A DNA stretch of 62,289 bases from Megasphaera sp. UBA1696 (GTDB lineage: Bacteria > Bacillota > Negativicutes > Veillonellales > Megasphaeraceae), in contig DCJQ01000026.1 in the NCBI GenBank assembly GCA_002319965.1, forward strand, positions 1-62,289, written 5' to 3'. The position numbers and the translations under genes are program-made. Positions 41,690 to 50,511 of this stretch are shown in pieces. The notes beneath the pieces are model-generated. The model made no database searches and was not told where the DNA came from. It was given only the letters and a program-made list of their open reading frames with translations. Numbering within the stretch: the stretch's first letter is position 1; the number at the start of each line of letters is the position of its first letter.

Positions 41690-41961
41690 TGGCGGTCCTG
41701 GAATACGGCATCGTCTTAGTACCTTCGACGAGAGAGGCTATTGAAGGTGAACGCCTTGCGAAGGAAGCGGGACTTTCGGTGCGCATCATTCCTACGCCGG
41801 GAAAAATCGATGCGTCCTGCGGTTTTTCTTTAAAATACGAGTTGAACGATGAAGCGGCCCTCACTGCCTTATTCGACAAGGAGGCGGTGGAATGGGCCGC
41901 TTTATATCATGCCTGCCGTCAGGGCCTTGCCGTTTCATATACAAAGATAAAAGAAGGTTGA
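41689..41961 (+). CDS. DUF3343 protein, putative Se/S carrier
   Basis: A 90-residue DUF3343 protein. The motif IIPTPGKIDASCGFSLKYE contains its single well-placed Cys, the feature for which the family is described as a putative selenium or sulfur carrier. It starts at the base where the TSCPD gene stops and ends four bases before selB, which places it firmly in the selenium unit. Confidence 0.85.
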   Translation: MAVLEYGIVLVPSTREAIEGERLAKEAGLSVRIIPTPGKIDASCGFSLKYELNDEAALTALFDKEAVEWAALYHACRQGLAVSYTKIKEG

Positions 41962-41965
41962 CAGG

Positions 41966-43888
41966 ATGACCAGACATATCGTTATCGGGACAGCCGGTCA
42001 TGTCGATCACGGTAAGACGACGCTTGTGCGGGCCCTGACGGGAATCGAGACCGACCGAACGGCTGAAGAAAAACGACGGGGCCTGACTATCGATTTAGGC
42101 TTTGCCTGGCTGGATCTGCCTGATGGGACGCGGTGCGGTATCGTCGATGTACCCGGTCATGAAAAATTTATAAAGAATATGGTCGCCGGCCTGCCGGGCC
42201 TCAACATGGTCCTGCTCGTCGTCGATGCCAAGGAAGGGGTCATGCCGCAGACGAGTGAACATCTCGGCATATTGACCCTTTTTGGCGTTCGTAAATTTAT
42301 CGTCGTCGTAACCAAGGCCGATACCGTTGCTCCCAAAGCCCTTGAGGAGTCATTAACCCGCATGGACCAAGCTTTCATCGGTACGGCTGCGGAAGGGGCC
42401 CCAATCGTCGTCACCGATGCTTTGAGCGGCCGCGGAATGCGCGAACTCGTCGATGCCATTTCCCGGATGGCCGAAACGATTCTGCCCCAGGATGCTTCCG
42501 GTCATGGCCGGCTCCATGTGGACCGTTCTTTTTCGCTTAAGGGAGTCGGAACTATCGTTACGGGTACCCTCCTTGACGGGGTCGTGGAAAGGGAGCAGTA
42601 CCTATGGCTTTATCCCGGAGGGCGACAGCTGCGCGTTCGCAACATTCAGGTGTATGAGGAAGACGTCCTTCGAGCGGAACCGTCACAGCGGACGGCACTC
42701 AACTTGGCCGGAATTTCCTGCGGCGACGTTCCTCGCGGCTCGGTCCTCTGTGCGGCACCGGACGTGACGGCGACGCGTATGATCGATGCCAAGGTGACCT
42801 GCCTTAGAGAGGCGCCGCCACTGGTACTCTGGCAGCGTGTGCGACTCCTGGTCGGGACGCGGGAAGTCATGGCCCGTGTCGTCCCCTTAGGCGTCGAAGC
42901 CATCGAACCCGGTACGGAAGGTTTCCTGCAGCTGCGGCTGGAACGAGATGAAATTTATGTCAAAAGCGGTGATCCTTTCATCCTTCGCTCGTTTTCGCCC
43001 ATGCATACCGTCGGCGGAGGAAAAATCCTCGATGCTCGTCCGAAAAAACACCGCCGCTTTAAAGCGAACCTGCTGACGGCCTTACGAGCTCGCGATGCGG
43101 ATCTGAAAGAAGAAGTGATTGCTCAGTTTTTACAGTGCTGTCAGTCTCCGTTTTCGACGGTTGAGGCTATTTCTGCCGGAACCGACCTGCCTTCTGGGCA
43201 GGTTGAAAGTGCTCTCGACCATTTAAAAAATCAAGGACGGGTGAAGCCATTTCGCCTGGGCTGGATTCACGGCGAAGCCTTCAAGTCATGGCAGGCCCGG
43301 AGCCTTTCTGTCCTCCATGAATACCATCAACGGTGGCCCCTGCGCTTCGGCATGCCCCAAGCGGAATGGCGGCAGCGGTTAGGCCTTGGTGAAAAAGAAG
43401 GTCGGGCACTGCTGCAGTTACTCTTGTCACGAAAGGTCTGTCGACTGTCGCGGAATTTCGTTGCGGCCAAGGATTTTCGCCTCGTTTTTTCACCTCGTCA
43501 GCGCCAATACCAGTCGGAGATTGAAAGGCGATTGGCTCGAAGCGGGTACCGTCCGGTACCGGTTGCAGACCTGCTTTCTTTGGGGCCGGAAGTACGGGAG
43601 ATCCTCAAGGCCTTACAGGGGAAGAGCCTCATCTTCCTCTCGCCGGATTTTGTCTTATCGAAGGCCTGTCTTCGACGAGCCGCCGAGGTCGTTACACAGT
43701 ATTTCAGGGAACATGAAATTTTAAAGGTGGGGACTTTGCGAGACCTCTTGAAGGTTAACCGCCGCCAGGCCCTCTTGATTTTGACTTATTTTGACGGTAT
43801 GGGCCTTACGGTGAAGGCCGGTGATGGCCGGGCTTCCGGGGCAAGGGCCGCTAATGATACAGCTAAAGGAGATGACATTTATGAATGA
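41966..43888 (+). CDS. selB: Selenocysteine-specific elongation factor
   Basis: A 640-residue translational GTPase that brings Sec-tRNA to UGA codons. G1 GTAGHVDHGKTTL, G3 DVPGHEKFIKNM and G4 TKAD are present; the EF-Tu-like domains run to about residue 340 and the rest forms the C-terminal winged helices that bind the SECIS RNA. It ends 8 bases inside selA. Its presence explains how the UGA of selD is read. Confidence 0.95.
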   Translation: MTRHIVIGTAGHVDHGKTTLVRALTGIETDRTAEEKRRGLTIDLGFAWLDLPDGTRCGIVDVPGHEKFIKNMVAGLPGLNMVLLVVDAKEGVMPQTSEHLGILTLFGVRKFIVVVTKADTVAPKALEESLTRMDQAFIGTAAEGAPIVVTDALSGRGMRELVDAISRMAETILPQDASGHGRLHVDRSFSLKGVGTIVTGTLLDGVVEREQYLWLYPGGRQLRVRNIQVYEEDVLRAEPSQRTALNLAGISCGDVPRGSVLCAAPDVTATRMIDAKVTCLREAPPLVLWQRVRLLVGTREVMARVVPLGVEAIEPGTEGFLQLRLERDEIYVKSGDPFILRSFSPMHTVGGGKILDARPKKHRRFKANLLTALRARDADLKEEVIAQFLQCCQSPFSTVEAISAGTDLPSGQVESALDHLKNQGRVKPFRLGWIHGEAFKSWQARSLSVLHEYHQRWPLRFGMPQAEWRQRLGLGEKEGRALLQLLLSRKVCRLSRNFVAAKDFRLVFSPRQRQYQSEIERRLARSGYRPVPVADLLSLGPEVREILKALQGKSLIFLSPDFVLSKACLRRAAEVVTQYFREHEILKVGTLRDLLKVNRRQALLILTYFDGMGLTVKAGDGRASGARAANDTAKGDDIYE

Positions 43889-45272
43889 AGCTATAAAACA
43901 GCTGCTTCGCCAGCTGCCGGATGTCGACACGCTCTTGCAGCGTCCGGCTTTTCAGCAGTTAGAAAAACCGCGTCATGTTGTTCGCGATGCCATTCGCGCC
44001 GTCCTCGACGATAGGCGGAGAGCCATTCTAGAAGGACTCTGGAATGAACCTTTTTCTATGGAGCTTTTTGAACAAGCCGTTTCGGCCTCTATACAAGGCG
44101 CGGATAAGGGGCATTTGCGGCGAGTCATCAATGGGACCGGGACCGTCCTTCATACCAATTTGGGCCGGGCCGTTCTCAGTCCGGACATCGCCGGACAGAT
44201 TGCGGAACTCGTCGGGCACTACACCAATTTAGAGTATGATTTGGCATTGGGAAAACGGGGCCTTCGTGATGATCATGTACGGGACCTCCTCTGTCAGCTT
44301 ACCGGAGCCGAAGATGCCCTGGTCGTCAACAATAATGCCGCTGCGGTCCTGTTGGTATTGGCCAGCCTCATGCCCGGCAAAGAAGTCGTCGTGTCCCGAG
44401 GTGAATTGGTTGAAATCGGCGGTTCCTTCCGCATTCCCGATGTCATTGAACAGAGCGGCTGCACGATTCGTGAAGTCGGGACGACCAATAAGACCCATTT
44501 GGCCGATTATGAACGGGCTATTGGTGAAGACACGGGTGCTTTGATGAAAGTCCATACCAGCAACTACCGCATCATCGGCTTTACGGAAAGCGCAGCGGCA
44601 GCTGATTTAGTCAGACTGGCTCACGCCCAAAATCTTCCCTGCATCAATGACCTTGGCAGCGGCCTCTTTATCGACTTGGAGTCACTGGGACTCCCTCATG
44701 AACCGACGGTCCGAGAAGTCATTGAAGCCGGCTGCGACGTCGTTACCTTTAGCGGGGATAAACTGTTAGGCGGGCCCCAGGCCGGCATCATCGTCGGCAA
44801 GGCTTCCTATATCGAACGGATGAGACGCCACCCGCTGCTTCGGGCCCTTCGCATCGATAAGATGACCTTAGCCGGTCTCGAAGGAACGCTTCGCATCTAT
44901 CGGGATGGAGAGGCGGTTCAAAAGATTCCGACATTGGCGGCTCTGGTACAGCCTTCTGATGTCTGCCATAAACGCGGGAAGTTGCTGGCAGCCGCTTTAG
45001 AGGAGGCCGGTCTTCCCCTTGAAATATCGCTCGTTGAAGTCGATGATGCCGTCGGCGGCGGTGCCTTCCCCGGTGTCGTCCTTCCCGGCTGGGGCGTCGC
45101 TGTCCGGCCGACGACCGGGACGGTAACGGCCTTGGAAGAAAGCCTTCGGAAGGGAGAGATCCCTGTTTTGGCCCGCATCCGCCACGATGCCCTTATCCTT
45201 TCCGTACGGACCCTTGGCGATGAAGAATTTTCGGACATCGTAAGGGCGATGAAATCGGTTTTTCAGTCTTGA
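43881..45272 (+). CDS. selA: L-seryl-tRNA(Sec) selenium transferase
   Basis: A 463-residue PLP enzyme that turns Ser-tRNA(Sec) into Sec-tRNA(Sec) with selenophosphate. The PLP Lys lies in TFSGDKLLGGPQAGII, and INGTGTVLHTNLGRA is the conserved N-terminal block. The ATG at 43881 follows AAAGGAGATGAC and overlaps selB by 8 bases; the longer frame lies within selB. With selB and selD it completes the Sec machinery apart from selC, which I did not find in the window. Confidence 0.95.
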   Translation: MNEAIKQLLRQLPDVDTLLQRPAFQQLEKPRHVVRDAIRAVLDDRRRAILEGLWNEPFSMELFEQAVSASIQGADKGHLRRVINGTGTVLHTNLGRAVLSPDIAGQIAELVGHYTNLEYDLALGKRGLRDDHVRDLLCQLTGAEDALVVNNNAAAVLLVLASLMPGKEVVVSRGELVEIGGSFRIPDVIEQSGCTIREVGTTNKTHLADYERAIGEDTGALMKVHTSNYRIIGFTESAAAADLVRLAHAQNLPCINDLGSGLFIDLESLGLPHEPTVREVIEAGCDVVTFSGDKLLGGPQAGIIVGKASYIERMRRHPLLRALRIDKMTLAGLEGTLRIYRDGEAVQKIPTLAALVQPSDVCHKRGKLLAAALEEAGLPLEISLVEVDDAVGGGAFPGVVLPGWGVAVRPTTGTVTALEESLRKGEIPVLARIRHDALILSVRTLGDEEFSDIVRAMKSVFQS

Positions 45273-45293
45273 TGGCTGTATAAATGGATATAG

Positions 45294-45338
45294 AAAAGGA
45301 ACGACCCCATAAAAATTTTTTTGGGGTCGTTCCTTTTA
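45294..45338. terminator. Bidirectional terminator between selA and the LacI-type gene
   Basis: AAAGGAACGACCCCA (45295-45309) pairs with TGGGGTCGTTCCTTT (45322-45336); A- and T-runs on either side. Confidence 0.93.
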
Positions 45339-45374
45339 CTAAATAAGGGGGAGGGAAAGGCATAAAATCACGAA

Positions 45375-46391
45375 TTATTCTGCCGGCGAAGATTGTCCGA
45401 TAATTTCCCGGCCTTCGACGAATTGAACCGTCGGATTTTCTTTTTTCTTTTCGATGAGGTCGACCATGAGGTGCAGGCAGTGCTGACCGATTTCACCCAT
45501 GGGGATATCGACACGAGACAAGGAGGGGATGGCATAGTCATTGAGCTGAGCCATATTGATGCCGATGGTGAAGACTTCTACTTCCTCCGGAATCGCGATG
45601 CCCAAGGAATGGCAGGCATAGAGCATGCCGTGGGCCAGGACGTCCGATTCACAAAACATCGCCCGGGGCATACGTTTTTCTTCATAGAGTTTTTTCGTGG
45701 CAGCGACAGCACTGGCGGAAGCCGTGTCACAAAGAACGATGTTTTCTTCCGGTACGGGATGACCGTTTTTCGCAAAGGTATCGAGGAAGCCCTGCATCCA
45801 GGTACGCATGATGGGGAAGGTCGTGTCATGGGTCAAGACACCGGCGTCAAAGATCCCTTTGGCGATGAAATGATGCGCGACGTTGCAGCCGATCTGATAG
45901 TTGTCCATGGTGACGCTGCTGTATTTATCCGATTCTCTGTTGAACAGGACCACCGGGCAGGGAATATGGATGGAATTGAGATAATCCATATCCTTATTGG
46001 ACATGTTCGCGATGATGATGCCATTGAAGAATTCATTCTGCATGGCTTCGAGCTGTTTTTGGAGCTGGTCGACTTTATATGGGACAACCGTTAAATGAAT
46101 TGTTTTATTTTGTTTCATGATTTCTTCTTGGATACCGAGGGTGATACGGGCCAAGTAGTTGATACGAAAGTCTGTTGCCCAGTAGAAAGCAATGGCGTAG
46201 CTGTCCTTTTGTGCTGACCGAAGCTTCTTTGCCGATTGGTTTGGAACGTAGTTTAAATCTTGTGCAATTTTGTATATTCGCTGTTGAGTTTCCTGAGAAA
46301 TTTTTCGTTCCCGTCCTTTTCCGTTCAGGACGATGGATACGGTAGCAATAGAAACGCCGGCAGCTTTTGCAATATCTTTAATTGTGGACAC
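45375..46391 (-). CDS. LacI-family transcriptional regulator
   Basis: A 338-residue repressor: N-terminal HTH with hinge (TIKDIAKAAGVSIATVSIVLNG) and a periplasmic-binding-protein-like ligand domain. The GTG at 46389-46391 is the start, with GGAGG 8 bases upstream, because the family begins directly at the HTH; an ATG 18 codons upstream lacks a site. No transport or sugar gene is adjacent, so its regulon lies elsewhere. Confidence 0.88.
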   Translation of the reverse strand: MSTIKDIAKAAGVSIATVSIVLNGKGRERKISQETQQRIYKIAQDLNYVPNQSAKKLRSAQKDSYAIAFYWATDFRINYLARITLGIQEEIMKQNKTIHLTVVPYKVDQLQKQLEAMQNEFFNGIIIANMSNKDMDYLNSIHIPCPVVLFNRESDKYSSVTMDNYQIGCNVAHHFIAKGIFDAGVLTHDTTFPIMRTWMQGFLDTFAKNGHPVPEENIVLCDTASASAVAATKKLYEEKRMPRAMFCESDVLAHGMLYACHSLGIAIPEEVEVFTIGINMAQLNDYAIPSLSRVDIPMGEIGQHCLHLMVDLIEKKKENPTVQFVEGREIIGQSSPAE

Positions 46392-46634
46392 GATGGCCAC
46401 CTCCACTCTTATGCTTATTTTGACATAATTTAAACGTTTTTTCAAGGAAATATATGCTACAGAATGGACAAATATTCATTGGTGTCTGTGTCAGGATTTT
46501 TTTAAATACAATTTTTTGTATTAAATCAGCCGTCGTGGCCAATCTTTACGAATCATGATACAATAAAAGACATAATAAGCCCGGACCTTTTAGCAAAGGG
46601 TATCCTTCGAATAACGGACGAAAAGGGGACGTAT

Positions 46635-47696
46635 ATGACCGAAGACAGAGATAAGTATCGCAAGCAGGCTCTATATCAGGTGGACAATTTGGCAAAGCCT
46701 CCCGGCAGTTTAGGCCTTTTAGAAAAACAAGCCAAGCAGGTGCTCCTAGCTTGGGGGCAGTTTCATAAAGAACTTCGGCCGAAGCACCTCATTTTTGCGG
46801 CCGACAACGGTGTCGTTCATTCCGGTGTCGTCGCCCAGCTTGCTGATATTACCTATATGCAGAGCCGGCACATGGTAGAAGGCACGTCGGCCGTGACCTG
46901 CTTTTGCCGCAGTCAGCAGATTCCCTACGCCGTCGTCGACGTCGGCATCGATAGTGAAGATGCCGTCGGCATCGACCGCAAGATCGCCCGGGGGACGCGG
47001 GATTTTTCCAAGGAACCGGCTATGAGTGAAGCGCAGCTTCAACAGGCCCTGGCTGCCGGTCGGGAACAGGTACAGCAGGCTAAGGAAGAAGGAATCAATC
47101 TATTGTCCTTCGGGGAAATGGGTATCGGCAATACGACGACGTCGGCTGCGGTGCTGACGGCCTTATCGCCGAAAAAGATGACCTGGCTTTCCGGATTTGG
47201 TTCCGCCACGGGAAATTATAAGCTGCTGTTTCACAAGCGCCGTGTCATTGCCGAGGCCATGAAGCGCTATGAAGGGCAACTGACGTCACCGGAAGCGGCC
47301 CTGCGCTGTGTCGGCGGATTCGATCTGGCTGCCCTATGCGGAGCTATGCTGGCTTGTGCCGATGAGAGGATCCCTTTTTATATCGACGGCTTTATTACGG
47401 CGACGGCCCTGGCCTGTGCTGCTGCTATGGATTCTCGCGTTCGGGACTATGCCCTGCCCTCTCATATTTCCAGGGAGCCCGGCATGGCTCAGGCCTTGCG
47501 CCTATGCGGTATCGACGAGTATGACGTGCCTCTTACGGCCGGTCTTTCCCTGGGAGAAGGGACGGGGGCCGTCTTGGGTGTTATCCTGCTCAAGACGATG
47601 ATGTATGCCGTTTGGCATATGGCGACTTTAGACGGCATCAATCAGGAAGCTCAGGAACGGTATGATAAACGCCAAGGAGATGCGCATCATGGATGA
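46635..47696 (+). CDS. cobT: Nicotinate-nucleotide-dimethylbenzimidazole phosphoribosyltransferase (canonical CobT)
   Basis: A 353-residue enzyme of the cobamide lower-ligand pathway, forming an alpha-ribazole phosphate from nicotinate mononucleotide and a base. KPPGSLGLLE, FAADNGVV, FGEMGIGNTTTSA and LSLGEGTGAV (with the catalytic Glu) are all intact, in contrast to the paralogue at 28539. AAGGGGAC precedes the ATG. No other cobalamin gene and no cobalamin riboswitch is nearby. The stop overlaps the following antitoxin-like gene by 8 bases. Confidence 0.94.
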   Translation: MTEDRDKYRKQALYQVDNLAKPPGSLGLLEKQAKQVLLAWGQFHKELRPKHLIFAADNGVVHSGVVAQLADITYMQSRHMVEGTSAVTCFCRSQQIPYAVVDVGIDSEDAVGIDRKIARGTRDFSKEPAMSEAQLQQALAAGREQVQQAKEEGINLLSFGEMGIGNTTTSAAVLTALSPKKMTWLSGFGSATGNYKLLFHKRRVIAEAMKRYEGQLTSPEAALRCVGGFDLAALCGAMLACADERIPFYIDGFITATALACAAAMDSRVRDYALPSHISREPGMAQALRLCGIDEYDVPLTAGLSLGEGTGAVLGVILLKTMMYAVWHMATLDGINQEAQERYDKRQGDAHHG

Positions 47697-47883
47697 CATA
47701 ACGAGAGAAAAGGCCCGGGCTGTCTTTGCCCGCTTAGGCTTGACAGAAGAACAAGCGATAGAACTTTTTTATAAGCGGACCATTGAGGTCGGACGGATGC
47801 CTTTTGCTGCATCTGAGGAAAAAACGCGGAAGATAAAGAAAAAACGGATGAATGAACGGTTTGCCGAATGGGATGCTTTCTAA
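47689..47883 (+). CDS. Orphan RelB/DinJ-like antitoxin domain protein
   Basis: A 64-residue protein whose EKARAVFARLGLTEEQAIELFYKRTIEVGRMPF matches the helical dimer core of RelB/DinJ antitoxins; the N-terminal DNA-binding strand is very short. AAGGAG lies 9 bases before the ATG, and the gene overlaps cobT by 8 bases. No RelE/YafQ-like toxin follows: the next gene is an ArsR regulator with its own promoter. It may be a remnant or a repurposed regulator. Confidence 0.65.
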   Translation: MDDITREKARAVFARLGLTEEQAIELFYKRTIEVGRMPFAASEEKTRKIKKKRMNERFAEWDAF

Positions 47884-47912
47884 TTTGTTTACTTAAATAT
47901 TACTCGTATATA

Positions 47913-47941
47913 TTGACAAAAATGCTATTTCATCGTATTCT
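47913..47941 (+). promoter_or_regulatory. Promoter of the ArsR-type gene
   Basis: TTGACA (47913-47918) and TATTCT (47936-47941), 17-bp spacer, 45 bases before the start. Confidence 0.75.
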
Positions 47942-47986
47942 ATTAGTAGGTAATTTTTAAATATCTAGAAAGGTAGATGTATACAG

Positions 47987-48313
47987 ATGGATAAGAAGCA
48001 GTTCATGGAAATGTGCAAGGCATTGTCCAATGAAACGCGGGTAAATATCCTGATCTGGCTCAAAGATCCGGAAAAACATTTTCCTGGTAAAAAGCTTCAT
48101 CTGTCTCCAGATACAGCCGACTGCCCTGGTGGCATCTGCGTTGGTTCTATTCAGGATAAAGCTGGGATTTCGCAATCGACGATTTCTCACTATTTGGATA
48201 TGCTGCAGCGTGCCGGCTTATTGTCGACAGAACGCGTTGGGCGCTGGACTTACTATCGCCGCAACGAACAAGCGTTACAGGAACTATCCCGTTTCATCGG
48301 CCAAGACTTATAG
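47987..48313 (+). CDS. ArsR-family winged-helix regulator with CPGGIC insert
   Basis: A 108-residue ArsR/SmtB-fold repressor: CKALSNETRVNILIWL at the N-terminus and the recognition helix in AGISQSTISHYLDMLQRAGLL. Between them a loop reads DCPGGICVG, two cysteines that could bind a metal, a metalloid or respond to redox. The usual ELCVCDL-type site is missing. There is no obvious target gene next to it; it may regulate itself. Confidence 0.85.
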   Translation: MDKKQFMEMCKALSNETRVNILIWLKDPEKHFPGKKLHLSPDTADCPGGICVGSIQDKAGISQSTISHYLDMLQRAGLLSTERVGRWTYYRRNEQALQELSRFIGQDL

Positions 48314-48330
48314 CCTGATGATTTCACACA

Positions 48331-48387
48331 AAAAAAAGAGCGTCTGCTCGCAGGAGGCACGGAGCCTCGGCGAGCAGGCGCTTTTAT
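48331..48387. terminator. Bidirectional terminator with GC-rich stem
   Basis: GAGCGTCTGCTCGC (48338-48351) pairs with GCGAGCAGGCGCTT (48370-48383), with an internal hairpin GGAGGC/GCCTC. It ends the ArsR gene and overlaps the stop of the convergent gene. Confidence 0.88.
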
Positions 48388-49505
48388 TTTGTAATCATAT
48401 TTTCGGCGGCAAAGCCCTGTTGATTCGCATAGTCCCCTTCCAGTATTTTGATGGGAATGAATCCGTCGTAAGCTTTGTCCTCGGTAATCTGGATTCGCGT
48501 CGGCTTGGCGAAAATCAGGATTTTATCGGAGCGGACGAGGGCACGGATCGTTTCCATGTCGCGGTTGCGGCTGGCTTTTAGAAAGACGGGAATCGTCTCT
48601 TTATCGGGGATGACATAGGTCCCGCGCATCATGAGGTAACGGCCGCTGCTGGATGGCAGGCGATGCTCTTTGGGCTGAGCTTCTTTTTCGGCATCACTCA
48701 TGTCGGGGACTCCGTCTTGGGAATACTGGGAAAAGTTGACATTCGATTGATTGGCCTCGCGCTGGCGATGAATGTAGTGAAGGGTGAGGACCAGGCAGAG
48801 GATGACGAAGGGCAAGAGGAGGATATTCGTATAATGGCTCCATTTGCTGTACTTTCCCCTTTCTTCTTCAGCAGCGTCTCCCTCCGTGTCTGCTTGTTCG
48901 AGAACTTCCGTGCGGGGACGCAGGGCTCCGTCCATGACCGATGACAAGGGCATGCCGTACGTTGAAATGGGATAGCGTTCTTCGAGCCAGCTCAGTCCGC
49001 AGATACAGGCCATGGCCCGACTGATGGCGCTGTCCATGTCGACGGCGATGTCCATGCGATGGAGAATAGAGGTCAGCGAATCGTTGGCCAAATTGGGAAT
49101 ATAGGTCGCAGCCAGGAACTGCAGGTCCCGGATATAGACGTCATGGATGGGCCATTTGCGTCCGGATGCTTCGTAGCTGGCTTTGATGGATGTGAATAAG
49201 TCTTCTGAATGGTAGGCCGATAGGAAGGCATCTTCGATGAGGACCGATACCTCTTCATCCCAGACGGCATCGAAGGGCTTACTGTCTTTCAGCCTGGCTT
49301 CGGTTACATGACGGGTTTCAATGGGCCCTTCGCGGGGCTTGATGAGATACGAAATGCCATGGACGTTCCCGTCACTAATCCAGGCCAGGGCCAGCCGGCA
49401 AATACTATTTGGATTGTCGTTTGCCAGATCTGCGGCAATGGCGATCGAGGAATTGATCTCTCGCCGCCGCAGGGATTCCAGCGCCTTTTGGGTATTGCTG
49501 TTCAT
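48384..49505 (-). CDS. Membrane protein with degenerate DnaQ-like exonuclease domain and C-terminal SH3-like domain
   Basis: A 373-residue protein I do not recognise as a named family. Residues 17-175 read like a DEDDh exonuclease (SSIAIAADLAND...SICRLALAW, ISYLIKPREG, FDAVWDEE, YIRDLQFLAATYIPNLANDSLTSI). But motif I has lost its first Asp (AAD for DFE), and motif III lacks the usual H-D-A-x-x-D-A. A TM helix lies at 226-245, followed by an SH3-like tail (IPIKILEGDYANQQGF). It is probably not catalytic. GGAGG precedes the ATG; the NYN-LOTUS gene ends 28 bases upstream. Confidence 0.65.
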   Translation of the reverse strand: MNSNTQKALESLRRREINSSIAIAADLANDNPNSICRLALAWISDGNVHGISYLIKPREGPIETRHVTEARLKDSKPFDAVWDEEVSVLIEDAFLSAYHSEDLFTSIKASYEASGRKWPIHDVYIRDLQFLAATYIPNLANDSLTSILHRMDIAVDMDSAISRAMACICGLSWLEERYPISTYGMPLSSVMDGALRPRTEVLEQADTEGDAAEEERGKYSKWSHYTNILLLPFVILCLVLTLHYIHRQREANQSNVNFSQYSQDGVPDMSDAEKEAQPKEHRLPSSSGRYLMMRGTYVIPDKETIPVFLKASRNRDMETIRALVRSDKILIFAKPTRIQITEDKAYDGFIPIKILEGDYANQQGFAAENMITK

Positions 49506-49533
49506 GACGGCAACCTCCGTGAGTGAAGCTTTC

Positions 49534-50463
49534 TTAGTGGCCGCGTTGTTTATAGTACGGGCGGAAGGTGCGGCGCTGCCGCTTTGGTGTCTGTTTAAGC
49601 TTGAAGTAGTTGTGTTTTACGGTGCGGTTTTTTTCGTCCGTAAACGTATTGACTTCAAAGAGATTCAGCGATTCGATGAAGGGAACGAATTTCTTGTACC
49701 CGAAGTTACGGACGTCGAAGTCGGAGAACTGTTTGCTCAGGAGATTCCCCAAGGTGCCGGAGAAAATCCAGCCGTTGTCGTCGGAGTTTTCTTCGGTCAG
49801 TTTGATGAGGGCCTGGCGGATGGTTGAGAAGTCTTTTCCGGGCGTCTTGCCGGAAGAAGGATTCGGTTCTGACGGAGTCGGGGTGTGTTCACTTTCCGTT
49901 TCACCGGGATGAGGTTCCGCAGGATGAGTTTCAGCTTCGGCTTTTTCCGGTTTTGCAGTATCTGCTTCCGGTGCCGTTTCTTCATGTTCGGCCTGTTCGA
50001 TATCGTCAGCATCGTGTTCTTCGGCTTCTTCCCAAAGGACGTCGAGGTAGAGGAACTTGTTGCAGGCTGAGATAAAGGAGCGGGGCGTCTTGCTTTCGCC
50101 CATGCCTAATACGTACTTTTGCGATTCCCGAAGGCGCGATGCCAAACGGGTGAAGTCACTGTCCGATGATACGATGCAAAATCCGTCGAGATTGCTCTGA
50201 TACAATAAATCCATGGTGTCGATGATGAGGGCCGAGTCCGATGAATTTTTGCGGATCGTATTGCTGTACTGCTGGATGGGCTGGATGGCGTTGTCGAGGA
50301 TCGTGTTGCGCCATGAAGCCATCTGCGGCGTCGTCCAGTTGCCGTAAATTCGTTTGTAAACGACGTTGCCAAGGTTATTGGCTTCCGAAAGGATGACGTC
50401 GATATATTTACTGGAAATATTTTCGGCGTCGATGAGAACGGCGAGTTTCATTTCTTGATTCAT
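49534..50463 (-). CDS. NYN-domain ribonuclease-like protein with C-terminal LOTUS/OST-HTH domain
   Basis: A 309-residue protein. The NYN (PIN-like) domain spans residues 1-150: LAVLIDAENISSKYID, DTMDLLYQSNLDG and IVSSDSDFTRLA hold the Asp cluster that binds the metal. An acidic Pro/Glu linker (about 155-215) leads to a LOTUS domain (FSTIRQALIKL...GTLGNLLSKQFSDFDVRNFGYKKFVPFIESL), which binds RNA. A basic tail follows. It should act on RNA, substrate unknown. Start at the ATG after AGAGGT. It lies between mupG and the degenerate DnaQ-like gene, in one direction with short gaps. Confidence 0.85.
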   Translation of the reverse strand: MNQEMKLAVLIDAENISSKYIDVILSEANNLGNVVYKRIYGNWTTPQMASWRNTILDNAIQPIQQYSNTIRKNSSDSALIIDTMDLLYQSNLDGFCIVSSDSDFTRLASRLRESQKYVLGMGESKTPRSFISACNKFLYLDVLWEEAEEHDADDIEQAEHEETAPEADTAKPEKAEAETHPAEPHPGETESEHTPTPSEPNPSSGKTPGKDFSTIRQALIKLTEENSDDNGWIFSGTLGNLLSKQFSDFDVRNFGYKKFVPFIESLNLFEVNTFTDEKNRTVKHNYFKLKQTPKRQRRTFRPYYKQRGH

Positions 50464-50511
50464 AGTTGTTTTACCTCTGTTTTCATTACGTTTCATCAAT
50501 ACATGTTGGCC

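Noticed and set aside
46446..46634. Cobalamin riboswitch upstream of cobT
   Set aside because: The conserved B12-box and core elements are not present; only small AT-rich hairpins are seen.
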